Origin: Streptomyces umbrinus | GTDB lineage: Bacteria; Actinomycetota; Actinomycetes; Streptomycetales; Streptomycetaceae | NCBI RefSeq assembly: GCF_030817415.1 | Contig: NZ_JAUSZI010000002.1 | Span: 2,976,001-3,040,000 of the forward strand | Direction of reading: 5' to 3' | DNA length: 64,000 bases | Shown here: positions 32,785 through 41,326 of the stretch, piece after piece | Layout of the letters: each line of letters opens with the position of its first letter | Position numbering within the stretch: the stretch's first letter is position 1 | Made by a program: the position numbers and the translations under genes | The notes under the pieces: model-generated | The model's input: the letters and a program-made list of their open reading frames with translations, nothing else | The model's database searches: none | What the model was told of the DNA's origin: nothing

Positions 32785-32820
32785 CACCGAATCCCGGACG
32801 GGGGATCCCGGGATTCGGTG
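32785..32820. terminator. Hairpin, 13-bp stem
   Basis: Arms 32785-32797 and 32808-32820 pair perfectly around a 10-nt loop. It lies 5 nt from the previous hairpin, between divergent genes. It may be the leftover terminator of a lost gene or a regulatory structure. Confidence 0.55.
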
Positions 32821-32980
32821 GCCTCGAAGGTCCAGCGGGTCCGGTTGAAAAGGCCGCTGCGGTCACAACGTAGCCCGGGCCGTATCCCGGGACTCCCGTT
32901 CTGCACGCCGACTGGAACCTTCACTAGTCTTCGTGCCGGGGTACGAGCCCTGCCGGAAATTCGGTGCCCACACTTCCGGC

Positions 32981-34543
32981 ATGAGACCAGTCCAGCAGGC
33001 GGGTGCGCGAGCAGCGGAGCTGGCCGCGTTGCGGGAGCAGATCCGGCGCGGGCCCAGCGCCAAGGCCACCGAAGCCCAGCGGGCGAAGGGCAAGCTGACC
33101 GCCCGTGACCGTCTCCGGCTCCTCTTCGACGAGGGGACCTTCACTGAGATCGAGGAACTGCGCAGACACCGCGCCATGGGCTTCGGACTGGAGAACCGCA
33201 GGCCCCACACCGACGGCGTCGTCACCGGCTGGGGTCAGGTGCACGGCCGCAAGGTGTTCGCCTACGCCCACGACTTCCGCATCTTCGGCGGGGCGCTGGG
33301 CGAGGCCCACGCCGCGAAGATCCACAAGGTACTGGACCTCGCGCTGGCGACCGGAGCGCCGGTGGTGGGACTCTGCGACGGCGCGGGGGCTCGCATCCAG
33401 GAGGGCGTGTCCGCACTCGCCGGATACGGCGGTATCTTCCAGCGCAATGTCCGCTGCTCCGGTGTCATTCCGCAGATCAGTGTGATGCTCGGCCCCTGCG
33501 CGGGCGGCGCCGCTTACTCCCCGGCGCTCACGGATTTCGTCTTCATGGTGCGCGGCATCTCACAAATGTTCATCACCGGACCGGACGTGGTCCACGCGGT
33601 CACCGGCGAAGTGATGTCCGCGGAGGAACTGGGCGGCGCAAACGTCCATTCCACCGATTCCGGGGTCGCCGCATTCGCCTATGACGACGAGGAAACGTGC
33701 CTCGAAGAAGTCCGCTACCTCTTGTCCATGCTGCCCGCGAACAACCGGGAAATGCCCCCCGCCGTACACTGCGACGACTCGCCCGACCGCAGGAACGAAG
33801 CCCTCTTCGAATTGGTTCCCGCGAATCCCGCGCACGCCTATGACATGCATGCCGTCATCGCAGAGCTGGCGGATGACGGGGAGTTGTTCGAGACAAGCCC
33901 CTCCTGGGCGAGGAACGTGATCTGCGGCCTGGTCCGATTGGGCGGACAAGTCACCGGAATCGTCGCGAACCAGCCCCGGGTTCTGGCGGGTGTGCTCGAC
34001 ATCGAGGCAAGCGACAAGGCCGCTCGTTTCGTCCAGTTCTGCGATTCCTTCAACATCCCGCTGGTGACGCTGGTCGACGTGCCCGGCTTTCTGCCCGGCA
34101 CGGCACAGGAACACGACGGCATCATCCGGCACGGCGCGAAACTCCTGTACGCCTACTGCAATGCGACCGTGCCGCGGATCCAGCTGATCCTGCGCAAGGC
34201 CTACGGCGGTGCCTACATCGTGATGGACTCCCGCTCCATCGGCGCCGATCTCTCCTTCGCCTGGCCCACCAACGAGATCGCCGTGATGGGACCCGAAGGG
34301 GCCGCCGACATCGTCTTCCGGCGTGAACTGGCCGCCGCCGAGGACCCCGAGGCTCTGCGCACCCGCCTCGTCAAGGAGTACACGGCTGAACTGATGCACC
34401 CGTACTACGCCGCGGAACGCGGTCTGGTCGACGATGTGATCGACCCCGCCGAGACGCGTCAGGTACTCATCCGGTCGCTCGCGATGCTCGCCACCAAGCG
34501 GGCCGAGCTGCCCAGTCGCAAGCACGGCAACCCACCCCAGTGA
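32981..34543 (+). CDS. Acyl-CoA carboxylase beta (carboxyltransferase) subunit
   Basis: It transfers CO2 from carboxybiotin to acetyl-, propionyl- or a longer acyl-CoA, making malonyl-type extender units. The 520-residue protein has the crotonase-like two-domain layout of PccB/AccB: RDRLRLLFDEGTF, FAYAHDFRIFGGALGEAHAAKIHK, LCDGAGARIQEGVSALAGYGGIF, MLGPCAGGAAYSPALTDF, and in the second half LVTLVDVPGFLPGTAQEHDGIIRHGAKLLYAY (quoted in part) and KAYGGAYIVM. No biotin-carrying alpha subunit is nearby, so it probably uses a shared one. ATG at 32981 and GTG at 32933 are both possible starts; neither has a strong ribosome site. Confidence 0.93.
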   Translation: MRPVQQAGARAAELAALREQIRRGPSAKATEAQRAKGKLTARDRLRLLFDEGTFTEIEELRRHRAMGFGLENRRPHTDGVVTGWGQVHGRKVFAYAHDFRIFGGALGEAHAAKIHKVLDLALATGAPVVGLCDGAGARIQEGVSALAGYGGIFQRNVRCSGVIPQISVMLGPCAGGAAYSPALTDFVFMVRGISQMFITGPDVVHAVTGEVMSAEELGGANVHSTDSGVAAFAYDDEETCLEEVRYLLSMLPANNREMPPAVHCDDSPDRRNEALFELVPANPAHAYDMHAVIAELADDGELFETSPSWARNVICGLVRLGGQVTGIVANQPRVLAGVLDIEASDKAARFVQFCDSFNIPLVTLVDVPGFLPGTAQEHDGIIRHGAKLLYAYCNATVPRIQLILRKAYGGAYIVMDSRSIGADLSFAWPTNEIAVMGPEGAADIVFRRELAAAEDPEALRTRLVKEYTAELMHPYYAAERGLVDDVIDPAETRQVLIRSLAMLATKRAELPSRKHGNPPQ

Positions 34544-34574
34544 ACGCACCACGTCGGCAGGAAGGCTGAACATC

Positions 34575-35399
34575 GTGCCCCACGGTGCGAACCCGGTACG
34601 CCCGGACCAGGAGAACATCGGATCCCCGGTCGCGCGAGGCCGGGAAGAAGGACGCCCGGTCTCCACCGGCCCGCACGTCCTCGTCGTCACCGCTGTGCCT
34701 GCGGAACGGGACGCGATCGCAAGTGCCTTCGACGGCCTGCGGCACGAGATCCCGCTCCGCAGCGTAAATCTGCACCGGGTGGCGGCTGCCGACACCACTC
34801 TCGACCTGCTGGCCGCCGGGGTCGGCCCCGCGGCGGCGGCCGCCTCGACCGCGACCGCCCTGACCACCGCCGCGCTCACCGGGGCGGCGTACGACCTCGT
34901 CCTGTGCGCGGGCATCGGCGGCGGTTTCCAGCCCGCCGCACCGATCGGCTCACTCGTCGTCGCGGACGAGATCGTCGCGGCGGATCTGGGCGCCGAGACG
35001 GCCGATGGCTTTGTGCCGGTCAGCGACCTCGGTTTCGCCTCGGTCACGCACCGCCCGGCCCCGGATCTCGTACGACGGGTCGCGGCCGCGACAGGGGCGT
35101 CGGCGGGTTCGGTGCTCACCGTCTCCACAGTGACCGGCAGCGCCCGGAGGGCCGCCGAACTGCGCAGCCGGCACCCACGTGCCCTCGCCGAGGCCATGGA
35201 GGGGTTCGGCGTCGCCGCGGCGTGCGCCGTGGCCGACTGCCCGGTCCTGGAGATCCGCGCCGTGTCCAACCCCGTCGGACCGCGCAACCGCGCCCTGTGG
35301 CACATCGAGGACGCGCTCACCGCCCTGACCAAGGCGTTCGAACTGCTCGCGCCCGCACTGGGACCCCCATCCGCACCCGCTCACACGAGGACCACGTGA
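34575..35399 (+). CDS. mqnB: Futalosine hydrolase MqnB
   Basis: It cleaves hypoxanthine from futalosine to give dehypoxanthinylfutalosine, the substrate of MqnC. The nucleosidase/phosphorylase-like protein has HVLVVTAVPAERDAI, a DLVLCAGIGGGFQP phosphate-site-like loop, LTVSTVTGSARRAAEL, and the purine-site AEAMEGFGVAAACAV with EIRAVSNPVGPRNRALW. GTG at 34575 follows AGGAAGG and adds about 30 residues before the conserved domain; the true start might be GTG at 34659. It is 31 nt downstream of the carboxylase gene. With mqnA, mqnC and mqnE nearby, it makes four futalosine genes in one cluster. Confidence 0.92.
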   Translation: MPHGANPVRPDQENIGSPVARGREEGRPVSTGPHVLVVTAVPAERDAIASAFDGLRHEIPLRSVNLHRVAAADTTLDLLAAGVGPAAAAASTATALTTAALTGAAYDLVLCAGIGGGFQPAAPIGSLVVADEIVAADLGAETADGFVPVSDLGFASVTHRPAPDLVRRVAAATGASAGSVLTVSTVTGSARRAAELRSRHPRALAEAMEGFGVAAACAVADCPVLEIRAVSNPVGPRNRALWHIEDALTALTKAFELLAPALGPPSAPAHTRTT

Positions 35400-35852
35400 C
35401 CCGCCCGGCAGCACGGGCGTATGGCCACCGGGGTCGCTTACGTCGGTGGCCTGGCGCAGGGCCCGGTTGTGACGGTCCGTCAACTCCATGGCAACGGGCG
35501 AGAGATGTATGTCCGCGCGCAGGGTGAGCGTGTACGGCGACCGCTCGACGGTGTCCGTCGGTGCGAGGACGACGGAGAGTCGGGGTGCCGTCGGTACGTC
35601 GGCCATCCGCGGCGTGATCCTCAGGTGCCGCCCTCAGGAGCCACACAGAGTAGCTACGGCAGCGCCTTGGCTGAACCAGCCTCGCAGGTCACCGTGTCCG
35701 GGCAGCGGCCATCCCCGGGGAGAATCTGGGGAGTATCCGCGGCCCTGGGGAGCGCGTGGGGAGACTCGACTGCGTAACGCGGCACGATCCCGAATGACCC
35801 TGAAAGACTCATCCGAGCAGGTCAGAGGCGGAAAACGCCACATCACTGCAGG
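35400..35852. other. Border region with phased GGGGAG repeats, no intact gene
   Basis: No convincing complete gene is present. A minus-strand frame (35606 towards 35400) begins PRLSVVLAPTDTVERSPYTL and could be a fragment, but I do not recognise it. Four GGGGAG hexamers occur at 35717, 35728, 35747 and 35758, with start spacings of 11, 19 and 11 nt. That is two pairs one helical turn apart, which suggests protein-binding sites. The region lies between the last cluster gene and a truncated hipA-like gene. Confidence 0.45.
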
Positions 35853-35978
35853 TCAGCGCCGCCAGGTAGACAACTTCACGACGTAGGTGCCCAGGTCGTC
35901 CGCTTCGACGATCCCGGGGACGGAGCCGTCTGCCCGGAGGGGTTCGATGTAGCGAGTCGCGCTAACTTTCCTCAGCAT
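35853..35978 (-). pseudogene. hipA-like kinase gene, truncated after about 36 codons
   Basis: ATG at 35978 opens 41 codons: MLRKVSATRYIEPLRADG, then SVPGIVEADDLGTYVVKL, then STWRR and a stop. The first 36 residues match the very conserved N-terminus of the HipA-like kinase-fold protein common in Streptomyces chromosomes, where the text continues after TYVVK into a glycine-rich loop. Here the rest of the roughly 260-residue gene is missing. It looks like a host gene cut by whatever brought in or reshaped the DNA to its left, and it marks the likely right border of the biosynthetic cluster. Confidence 0.7.
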
Positions 35979-36168
35979 TTTCTCGGGCCACCTGCTTCAT
36001 TGACCTTGCAATCCATGGACGACCTTGGAGCTGTCAAACAGCGGAAAGTGCCCGGCATGAAGTGAGCATAGTAATCGAGGGCCAGTAATTGGGGGGCGTT
36101 CCCCCATGTGCCTCCCGGGTCCTGCGGGCACTGTGAGCAGGTCGATTCACACAACCGAGAGGGATTCC

Positions 36169-37059
36169 ATGGGGAGAAAAGCGTTACTCCGGGTCATGGT
36201 GGTCGCGGCGATGGCCGGTTCCGCGGTGACCTTGACCGGAGGGCCGGCGAGCGCGGCCACCGGTGTGTTCAAGAGCGGGACCAACATCGTCGTGAACGCG
36301 GCACAGGGCCGCGCGAACAACATCACGGTCAGCCTGTCCGGGAACTTCGTCATCATCCAGGACACCTCCGACACCCTGACCGCCGGTCTCAACTGCACCC
36401 TCCTGACCAACGGCACGGTGGCCTGCCCTGTCACCGTCAGCAGCGACACGGTCGTGGTCAGCGCCGGGGACGGTAACGACACCATCACCAAGACCGCCAA
36501 CGTCCGCAGTGAGCTGAAGGGCGAGTCGGGCAACGACGTCATCAACGGCGGCCCCAGCCCCGGCAGCAACATCCTCAACGGCGGCGCGGGCACCGACACC
36601 CTGAACGGCGGCGTCACCTTCGACCTCCTCATCGGCGGCCCCGGTGCCGACCGGCTCAGCGGCGGGGGCGGCACGAGCGACCTCGTCAGCTACCTGGACA
36701 GCACCGCCGGCGTGTTCGTCGACATCGACAACGCCGCCGACGACGGCATCGGCGGAGAGGGCGACAACGTCCTCACCGACGTCGAGTTCGTCTACGGCAG
36801 CCAGTTCGGCGACACGCTCACCGGGGGCACGGCGGGCGACATCCTGTCCGGCTTCGGGGGCAACGACCTCCTGCTGGGCGGCGCGGGCAACGACACCCTG
36901 GTCGGCGGTGCCGGCAGCGACACCCACAACGGCGGCGCCGGCAACGACACCCTCGACGCCGTCGACGGCGTGTTCGGCAACGACTCCCTCAACGGGGGCA
37001 CCAACACCGACACCTGCACCGCCGACACGAGCGACACGAAGAGCGCCTGCGAGGCCTGA
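36169..37059 (+). CDS. Secreted protein with RTX-type calcium-binding repeats
   Basis: A 296-residue exported protein of unknown role. A signal peptide (ALLRVMVVAAMAGSAV, likely cut after GGPASA) precedes a beta-rich domain. Glycine-aspartate nonapeptide repeats of the hemolysin type follow: GGAGTDTLNGG, GGPGADRLSGG, GGAGNDTLVGG, GGAGNDTLDA. Such repeats bind calcium and fold into a parallel beta roll outside the cell. A C-terminal Cys pair (DTCTADTSDTKSACEA) may form a disulfide. The ATG at 36169 follows GAGAGGG. It ends in a terminator hairpin that includes its stop codon. Confidence 0.88.
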   Translation: MGRKALLRVMVVAAMAGSAVTLTGGPASAATGVFKSGTNIVVNAAQGRANNITVSLSGNFVIIQDTSDTLTAGLNCTLLTNGTVACPVTVSSDTVVVSAGDGNDTITKTANVRSELKGESGNDVINGGPSPGSNILNGGAGTDTLNGGVTFDLLIGGPGADRLSGGGGTSDLVSYLDSTAGVFVDIDNAADDGIGGEGDNVLTDVEFVYGSQFGDTLTGGTAGDILSGFGGNDLLLGGAGNDTLVGGAGSDTHNGGAGNDTLDAVDGVFGNDSLNGGTNTDTCTADTSDTKSACEA

Positions 37060-37089
37060 CCACCCGCAGCCGTTGACTGCGGGTGGTCA
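37057..37089. terminator. Hairpin terminator of the calcium-binding repeat gene
   Basis: A perfect 13-bp stem (37057-37069 with 37077-37089) starts on the TGA stop codon itself. Confidence 0.8.
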
Positions 37090-37151
37090 GTGCTGAATCC
37101 ACAGTCGCTGAATGCACAGTCACTGAATCCGTAGCCGCTGTCGCCTCGTCA

Positions 37152-37206
37152 CTCCGGAGCGCCTGCCGCGAGCCCGGCCCCACCGCTCGCGCCAGGCGCT
37201 CCGGAG
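37152..37206. terminator. Long hairpin, probable terminator of the minus-strand regulator
   Basis: A 14-bp perfect outer stem (37152-37165 with 37193-37206) continues, after a bulge, into a 7-bp inner stem (37167-37173 with 37185-37191). It lies about 45 nt past the end of the LuxR-type regulator gene, which is convergent with the previous gene. Confidence 0.75.
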
Positions 37207-37251
37207 CCACTCCCCGGCCGCGGTGCCGACCGCTGGTCGGAACGGTCGCAG

Positions 37252-40200
37252 TCACTGCCCGGCCGCGTACCGGCGTGCCAGGGTGATCAGGGCGGCCCGG
37301 CCGCTCTGATCCGTACGATTCCGGAGACTCGCGAGGTGCTTCTCGACGGTGCGTGGCGAGAGGAAGAGCTGCTCGGCGATCTCCTGGTTGCCGAGCCCCC
37401 GGCCGAGCAGGCGCAGCACCTCGTACTCCCGCGCGGTCACCCCCGCCCGCCGCAGCTCCTGCGGAATCGTGTCATGGCCCTCACGGCGGCGGGCCACGGG
37501 AGAGCCCGCTTCCCGCAGCATGGCGCGGCAGGCGGCCGACACCCGTGTCGTGCCCCGGTCGTGGAAGAACTGCTCGGCGGCGCGCAGCCACTCGACAGGC
37601 TGTCCCCAGCCGTCGGCGAACGCCGCGGAAGCGCCCAGGCGCAGACACAGGTGGCGGGCCAGGGGGATGGCGTCGGTACCGGCCAGTGCTTCCTCGGCTG
37701 CCTTGGCGGCCTCGGCGGCACGGCCCTCACGGCCCAGCAGCACGGCCCGGGACCATCCCGCGAACGGCCGGTCCCAGTGGACCTGGGTGAGCCGGTCCGC
37801 GACGGCCCCGTCCAGCTCCGCCCAGCCTGCCGCGCCCCGTACGGTCCGCAGGAGCAGGTAGGGGCCCAGGAAACCGGTGACCCCGCGCGTGCTGGGCAGC
37901 GCCCGCATGGCCCGGTCCGCCTCGGTGAACTCGGTCATCGCACGGTCGGGTTCCTCCCGCAGCAGGGAGCAGATGCCCTGGGCCCAGCCCCACACGGAGG
38001 TGTCGGCGTAGCCCCAGAGCGCCCCGGCGCTCCGTCCGGCCAGTGCGCTCTCCACGACGTGCAGCGCGGCCTGGAGTTTCTGCCGGTCCCCGAGTGAGGC
38101 GGCGATGATGGCGTCCATTCCGACGCCGATCAGCTGCACCTCGCGCAACCGCAGCCGGTGGGCCGTCGTCCGGAGCCGCCGGGCCGACTCCAGGGCGCTG
38201 TCGTGCTCGTCGCGCAGCACATGGGCCTGGGTCAGATGCATGTCGGCCCAGGCCGTCATGAGCACCGCACCGGTCTCCTCGGCCGCCTTCCGCACGGCCA
38301 GCAGCCGATCGGTTCCGGTGGTCCGGATCCGGTCGAGCACGCCGAGTTCCAGCAGGCCGCGTATCCGCCAGACCGGCAGCGCATGGGTCTCGGCCGTGGC
38401 CACCAGGCGTTCGAACACCCCTTCCGCCTCGGCCAGGTCCTGGGGCCGCAGGCAGTAGCCGAGCATGTTCAGCGCCTTGCAGCTCACCTCCGGCAGTCCG
38501 ACCGCCTCGGCGGTCGCCACGGCCCCTTCGGCCAGGGCCCTGGCGCTCTCCAGCCGGTCCGGGCGCTGCGAGTTGAGCACCAGGTGCGCGGCGACCGCGT
38601 CCAGGGCGGCGCGGGACGCGGGGTCGGGCTCGGCTCCGAGCAGTTCCCGTGCCCGCCGCACGGCGGTCAGGCCCTCCTCCCACTGCTGCGCGGTGGCGGC
38701 GGCTCTGGCCCGGGCCAGGAAACCCGCGGCGCGGCGGGCGGGCGGCGCGCCCCACACGGTCAGGACGTCGTCCAGCCGGTCGCCGAGCTCCGGCACGCGC
38801 TGGACGTCGCCCGTGAGGACGAGTGTCCCCAGTAGCTCCTCCAGCAGTCCTGCCACTGCCTCGGGCGGGGCGGCCGGGACGCCGGAGGTCAACTCCAGTC
38901 CCCTGTCGAGGAGTTCCACCGCGGTCAGCAGAGCGCCCCGCAGGACCGCCTGCCGGCCGGCCCGGGCGAGCAGCACGGCCGCCCGGGCCCGCTGACCGCC
39001 GGCGACACACAGCTCCGCGGCCAGGCGGTACAGGTCGTCACCCGAGTCACCGCCGATCAGACCGTGCGGCTCCCCGGCCCGCCGGGCGGGGCGGCCCGCG
39101 TCCCGCGGCTCCGGCCCTGTCGCATCGGCGGACTCGGTGGCGTCAGCGCCCTCGATGGCGTCGGCGGACTCGATCGCGTCGGCCGCGGCGAGACAGAGCG
39201 CCGCCCGCTCCACGGGCAGCAGCCGGTGGGTGATGGCGTCGGCGGTCAGGGCGTGGCGGAACGTGTGCCAGCCGGGCTCCTCCGCGGTGGCGCCGTCGGT
39301 GACCAGCTGGGCGCGTGCCGCATGGCGAAGCTGGCGCAGAGCCGTCGCCCGGTCGAGCCCGGCGACGCGGGCGGCGATGTCCACGGGGAAGCGCCTGCCC
39401 AGGACGGCCGCCGCTTCCAGGAGCGCGACACCGGGCGGTTCCAGGTGGTCCACGCGCTGAAGGACGGCAGCGGCGACCGTCGCGGGCACGTGGGCGTTCA
39501 GCGAGCCGGGCACCGTCCAGCCGTCGCCCCGCCGCTGCACGAGGTCGCCGCTGTCGACCATGGCGGTCAGCAGTTCCTCCACGACGAAGGGAACACCTTC
39601 GGAGACGGCATGCAGACGGTCCAGTACCACTGCCGGTACGTGGCCCGCGTCGTCGTGGCCCAGACAGCGGGCGGCGAGCTCGGCGGTGTGGGCGGGGCCG
39701 AGCCGGGCGAGGCGCAGGGTGCGGGCCGTACGGCGGGACACGGCGGCCTCGGCGAGGTCGAGGGCCGGTCCGGGCCCACCGCGCAGGGTGGCCAGCAGGA
39801 CGGCCCGCTGGCCGGGAAGGTTGTCCGTGAGGTAGTCGACGATGGTGAGCGTGTCGGCGTCCGCGTCGTGCAGGTCCTCCAGCACCAGGACACAGCCGCC
39901 GGTGCGTCCGAGGGTCCCCAGGAGCCTCAGCACCGCCTCGGCGTAGCCCACCAGCGGCGCACCGTCCGGCGGCGCCAGCCCGCACAGTCGCGACAGCAGC
40001 GGCTCGTACGGGCCCAGGTCCCCGTCGGCGGGCGCCCCTTCGCCACGCAGTCCGGAGAACACGGCTTCCGCCAGCGGGCGCAGCGGCACCGCTCGCCCGG
40101 CGGACGCGGCCCGCCCGCGCAGCACCCGCAACCCGGTGCGTACGGCGGCGCCCGCGGCCTCCTCGACGAGCCGCGACTTGCCGATGCCCGGCTCGCCCAG

Positions 40201-40308
40201 CACGAACACCGAGGAGCCCCGTCCCTCGCCCGCCGATCGGACGGCCGCGGTCAGAAGATCCCGCTCCGGTTCTCTGCCGACCACTACCGACGACGACAAC
40301 GACGACAC
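37252..40308 (-). CDS. Large ATP-binding LuxR-type regulator (LAL family)
   Basis: A 1018-residue transcriptional activator. An N-terminal AAA-type ATPase has Walker A (GEPGIGKSR, about residue 38) and Walker B (VLVLEDLHDAD). A long TPR-like helical middle follows. A C-terminal LuxR helix-turn-helix has VTAREYEVLRLLGRGLGNQE and LSPRTVEKHLASLRNR. A short degenerate repeat (ADAIESADAIEGADATESAD) lies near residue 380. GTG at 40308 follows AGGGGGG. LAL proteins often control antibiotic clusters, but this one lies beyond the presumed cluster border, so its target is open. Confidence 0.92.
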   Translation of the reverse strand: MSSLSSSVVVGREPERDLLTAAVRSAGEGRGSSVFVLGEPGIGKSRLVEEAAGAAVRTGLRVLRGRAASAGRAVPLRPLAEAVFSGLRGEGAPADGDLGPYEPLLSRLCGLAPPDGAPLVGYAEAVLRLLGTLGRTGGCVLVLEDLHDADADTLTIVDYLTDNLPGQRAVLLATLRGGPGPALDLAEAAVSRRTARTLRLARLGPAHTAELAARCLGHDDAGHVPAVVLDRLHAVSEGVPFVVEELLTAMVDSGDLVQRRGDGWTVPGSLNAHVPATVAAAVLQRVDHLEPPGVALLEAAAVLGRRFPVDIAARVAGLDRATALRQLRHAARAQLVTDGATAEEPGWHTFRHALTADAITHRLLPVERAALCLAAADAIESADAIEGADATESADATGPEPRDAGRPARRAGEPHGLIGGDSGDDLYRLAAELCVAGGQRARAAVLLARAGRQAVLRGALLTAVELLDRGLELTSGVPAAPPEAVAGLLEELLGTLVLTGDVQRVPELGDRLDDVLTVWGAPPARRAAGFLARARAAATAQQWEEGLTAVRRARELLGAEPDPASRAALDAVAAHLVLNSQRPDRLESARALAEGAVATAEAVGLPEVSCKALNMLGYCLRPQDLAEAEGVFERLVATAETHALPVWRIRGLLELGVLDRIRTTGTDRLLAVRKAAEETGAVLMTAWADMHLTQAHVLRDEHDSALESARRLRTTAHRLRLREVQLIGVGMDAIIAASLGDRQKLQAALHVVESALAGRSAGALWGYADTSVWGWAQGICSLLREEPDRAMTEFTEADRAMRALPSTRGVTGFLGPYLLLRTVRGAAGWAELDGAVADRLTQVHWDRPFAGWSRAVLLGREGRAAEAAKAAEEALAGTDAIPLARHLCLRLGASAAFADGWGQPVEWLRAAEQFFHDRGTTRVSAACRAMLREAGSPVARRREGHDTIPQELRRAGVTAREYEVLRLLGRGLGNQEIAEQLFLSPRTVEKHLASLRNRTDQSGRAALITLARRYAAGQ

Positions 40309-40548
40309 TCAGGCCCCCCTGCGCCCTCTTCCGGGATGCCCCCCACCGGCCCCCGTCGAAAGCTCCTTCGAGTCCGCACAGCGTAGTACCCACGAGTCAC
40401 AGGGGCCGCACAACTACATGGGGGCACTTCCCCGATGTCCGCGGCGGCGGGCGGGCGGCAGGCTCTCCTCCAGCAGGGCAGGGGGGAGCAGGGCATGGCC
40501 CGGGGGACATGCCCTGCCTGCTGTTCATTCTTCGATGGGGGTCGCCAC
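40309..40548. other. Divergent gap before the lipoprotein gene
   Basis: About 240 nt between the regulator and the lipoprotein gene, presumably with both promoters. I see no distinct repeat or hairpin and no convincing gene. Confidence 0.35.
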
Positions 40549-41253
40549 ATGTCTTCAACGCCGTCAACGCCGTCAACGCCGCGTGCCCGCGTATGGATCA
40601 CCGCCGGGCTTCTGAGCGTGGCCCTGTGCGGGTGCTCGTCGCTCACCGGAAGCACGGCCGGGAGCACGGCCGGAGGCACGGGCGGCAGCGCGGGAGGCGA
40701 CAACGGCGGGGCGGGGTCGACGAGTTCGGCGGCGGACCGAGCGGACGCACCGGACGTACCGGCGACCGCGCTGGACCTGGAGCGGGTGTGCACGGACGGC
40801 CTCGGCTACTCGGGGATGCCCGCCTACGACCGTACGAAGAAGACCGTGCACCCGGCGGTCCTCATGAACAACCCCGGCGACAGCTGGTCGCAGTCCGAGC
40901 CGCCCGCCGGAGACTTCCCCAAGGGCTGGATCCTCGGCTACTCGGACAAGCCGGCCGACGCCGAGCTGGTCGTCTGCGTCGAGCGCACCAAGGCGAGCCC
41001 GACCGGCAAGAAGTGCGACATGGAGAGCGACGACGGCAAACCGTTCACCGTCAGTACGCACAACACCTCGTACCGCCTGAAGGTCGTCGAGGCGCGCACG
41101 GGCAAGGAGTTGTACAAGTACACGGGTGAGGCCACGTCCGACGAGTGCCCGATGTACATCTTCACCTCGGAGGGCGAGGACAAGGACAAGCACTACAACG
41201 AGGTTCGGCCGAAGGACTACCGGAAGCGCGTACAGCCCTTCATCGCGCCTTAG
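40549..41253 (+). CDS. Putative lipoprotein of unknown function
   Basis: A 234-residue exported protein. The N-terminus has a hydrophobic segment (VWITAGLLSVALCGC) ending in a lipobox-like LCGC with the lipidated Cys at 29. A low-complexity Gly/Ser/Thr linker (about residues 32-62) follows, then a soluble domain with ERVCTDGLGYSGMPAYD, VLMNNPGDSWSQ and ECPMYIFTSEGEDKD. Four Cys in the soluble domain could form two disulfides. ATG at 40549 follows GGGGG. I do not recognise the domain. Confidence 0.8.
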   Translation: MSSTPSTPSTPRARVWITAGLLSVALCGCSSLTGSTAGSTAGGTGGSAGGDNGGAGSTSSAADRADAPDVPATALDLERVCTDGLGYSGMPAYDRTKKTVHPAVLMNNPGDSWSQSEPPAGDFPKGWILGYSDKPADAELVVCVERTKASPTGKKCDMESDDGKPFTVSTHNTSYRLKVVEARTGKELYKYTGEATSDECPMYIFTSEGEDKDKHYNEVRPKDYRKRVQPFIAP

Positions 41254-41326
41254 CCTTCTTCACCTCGGCCGTCCCGCCGGCGCCTTCGCCTCGGCCGTCC
41301 CCGTCGCCGCTCCCCCGGAGGACCGC

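Larger units (their letters stand above)
32659..32980. promoter_or_regulatory. Divergent gap with two hairpins and a CTAGTCTT motif
   Basis: The gap between the thiamine-diphosphate pseudogene and the carboxylase gene holds two strong hairpins side by side (listed separately) and CTAGTCTT at 32924-32931. The same octamer occurs in both copies of the repeat upstream of the glycosyltransferase operon. No coding region is convincing here. Confidence 0.45.

Noticed and set aside
35400..35606. A minus-strand frame starting PRLSVVLAPTDTVERSPYTL
   Set aside because: The first 50 residues look somewhat protein-like, but I cannot assign a family, it runs into the mqnB antisense strand, and no ribosome site is evident.
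37252..40308. Calling the LuxR-type ATPase the pathway-specific activator of the cluster
   Set aside because: It lies beyond the truncated hipA border among unrelated genes, and nothing in the sequence links it to cluster promoters.
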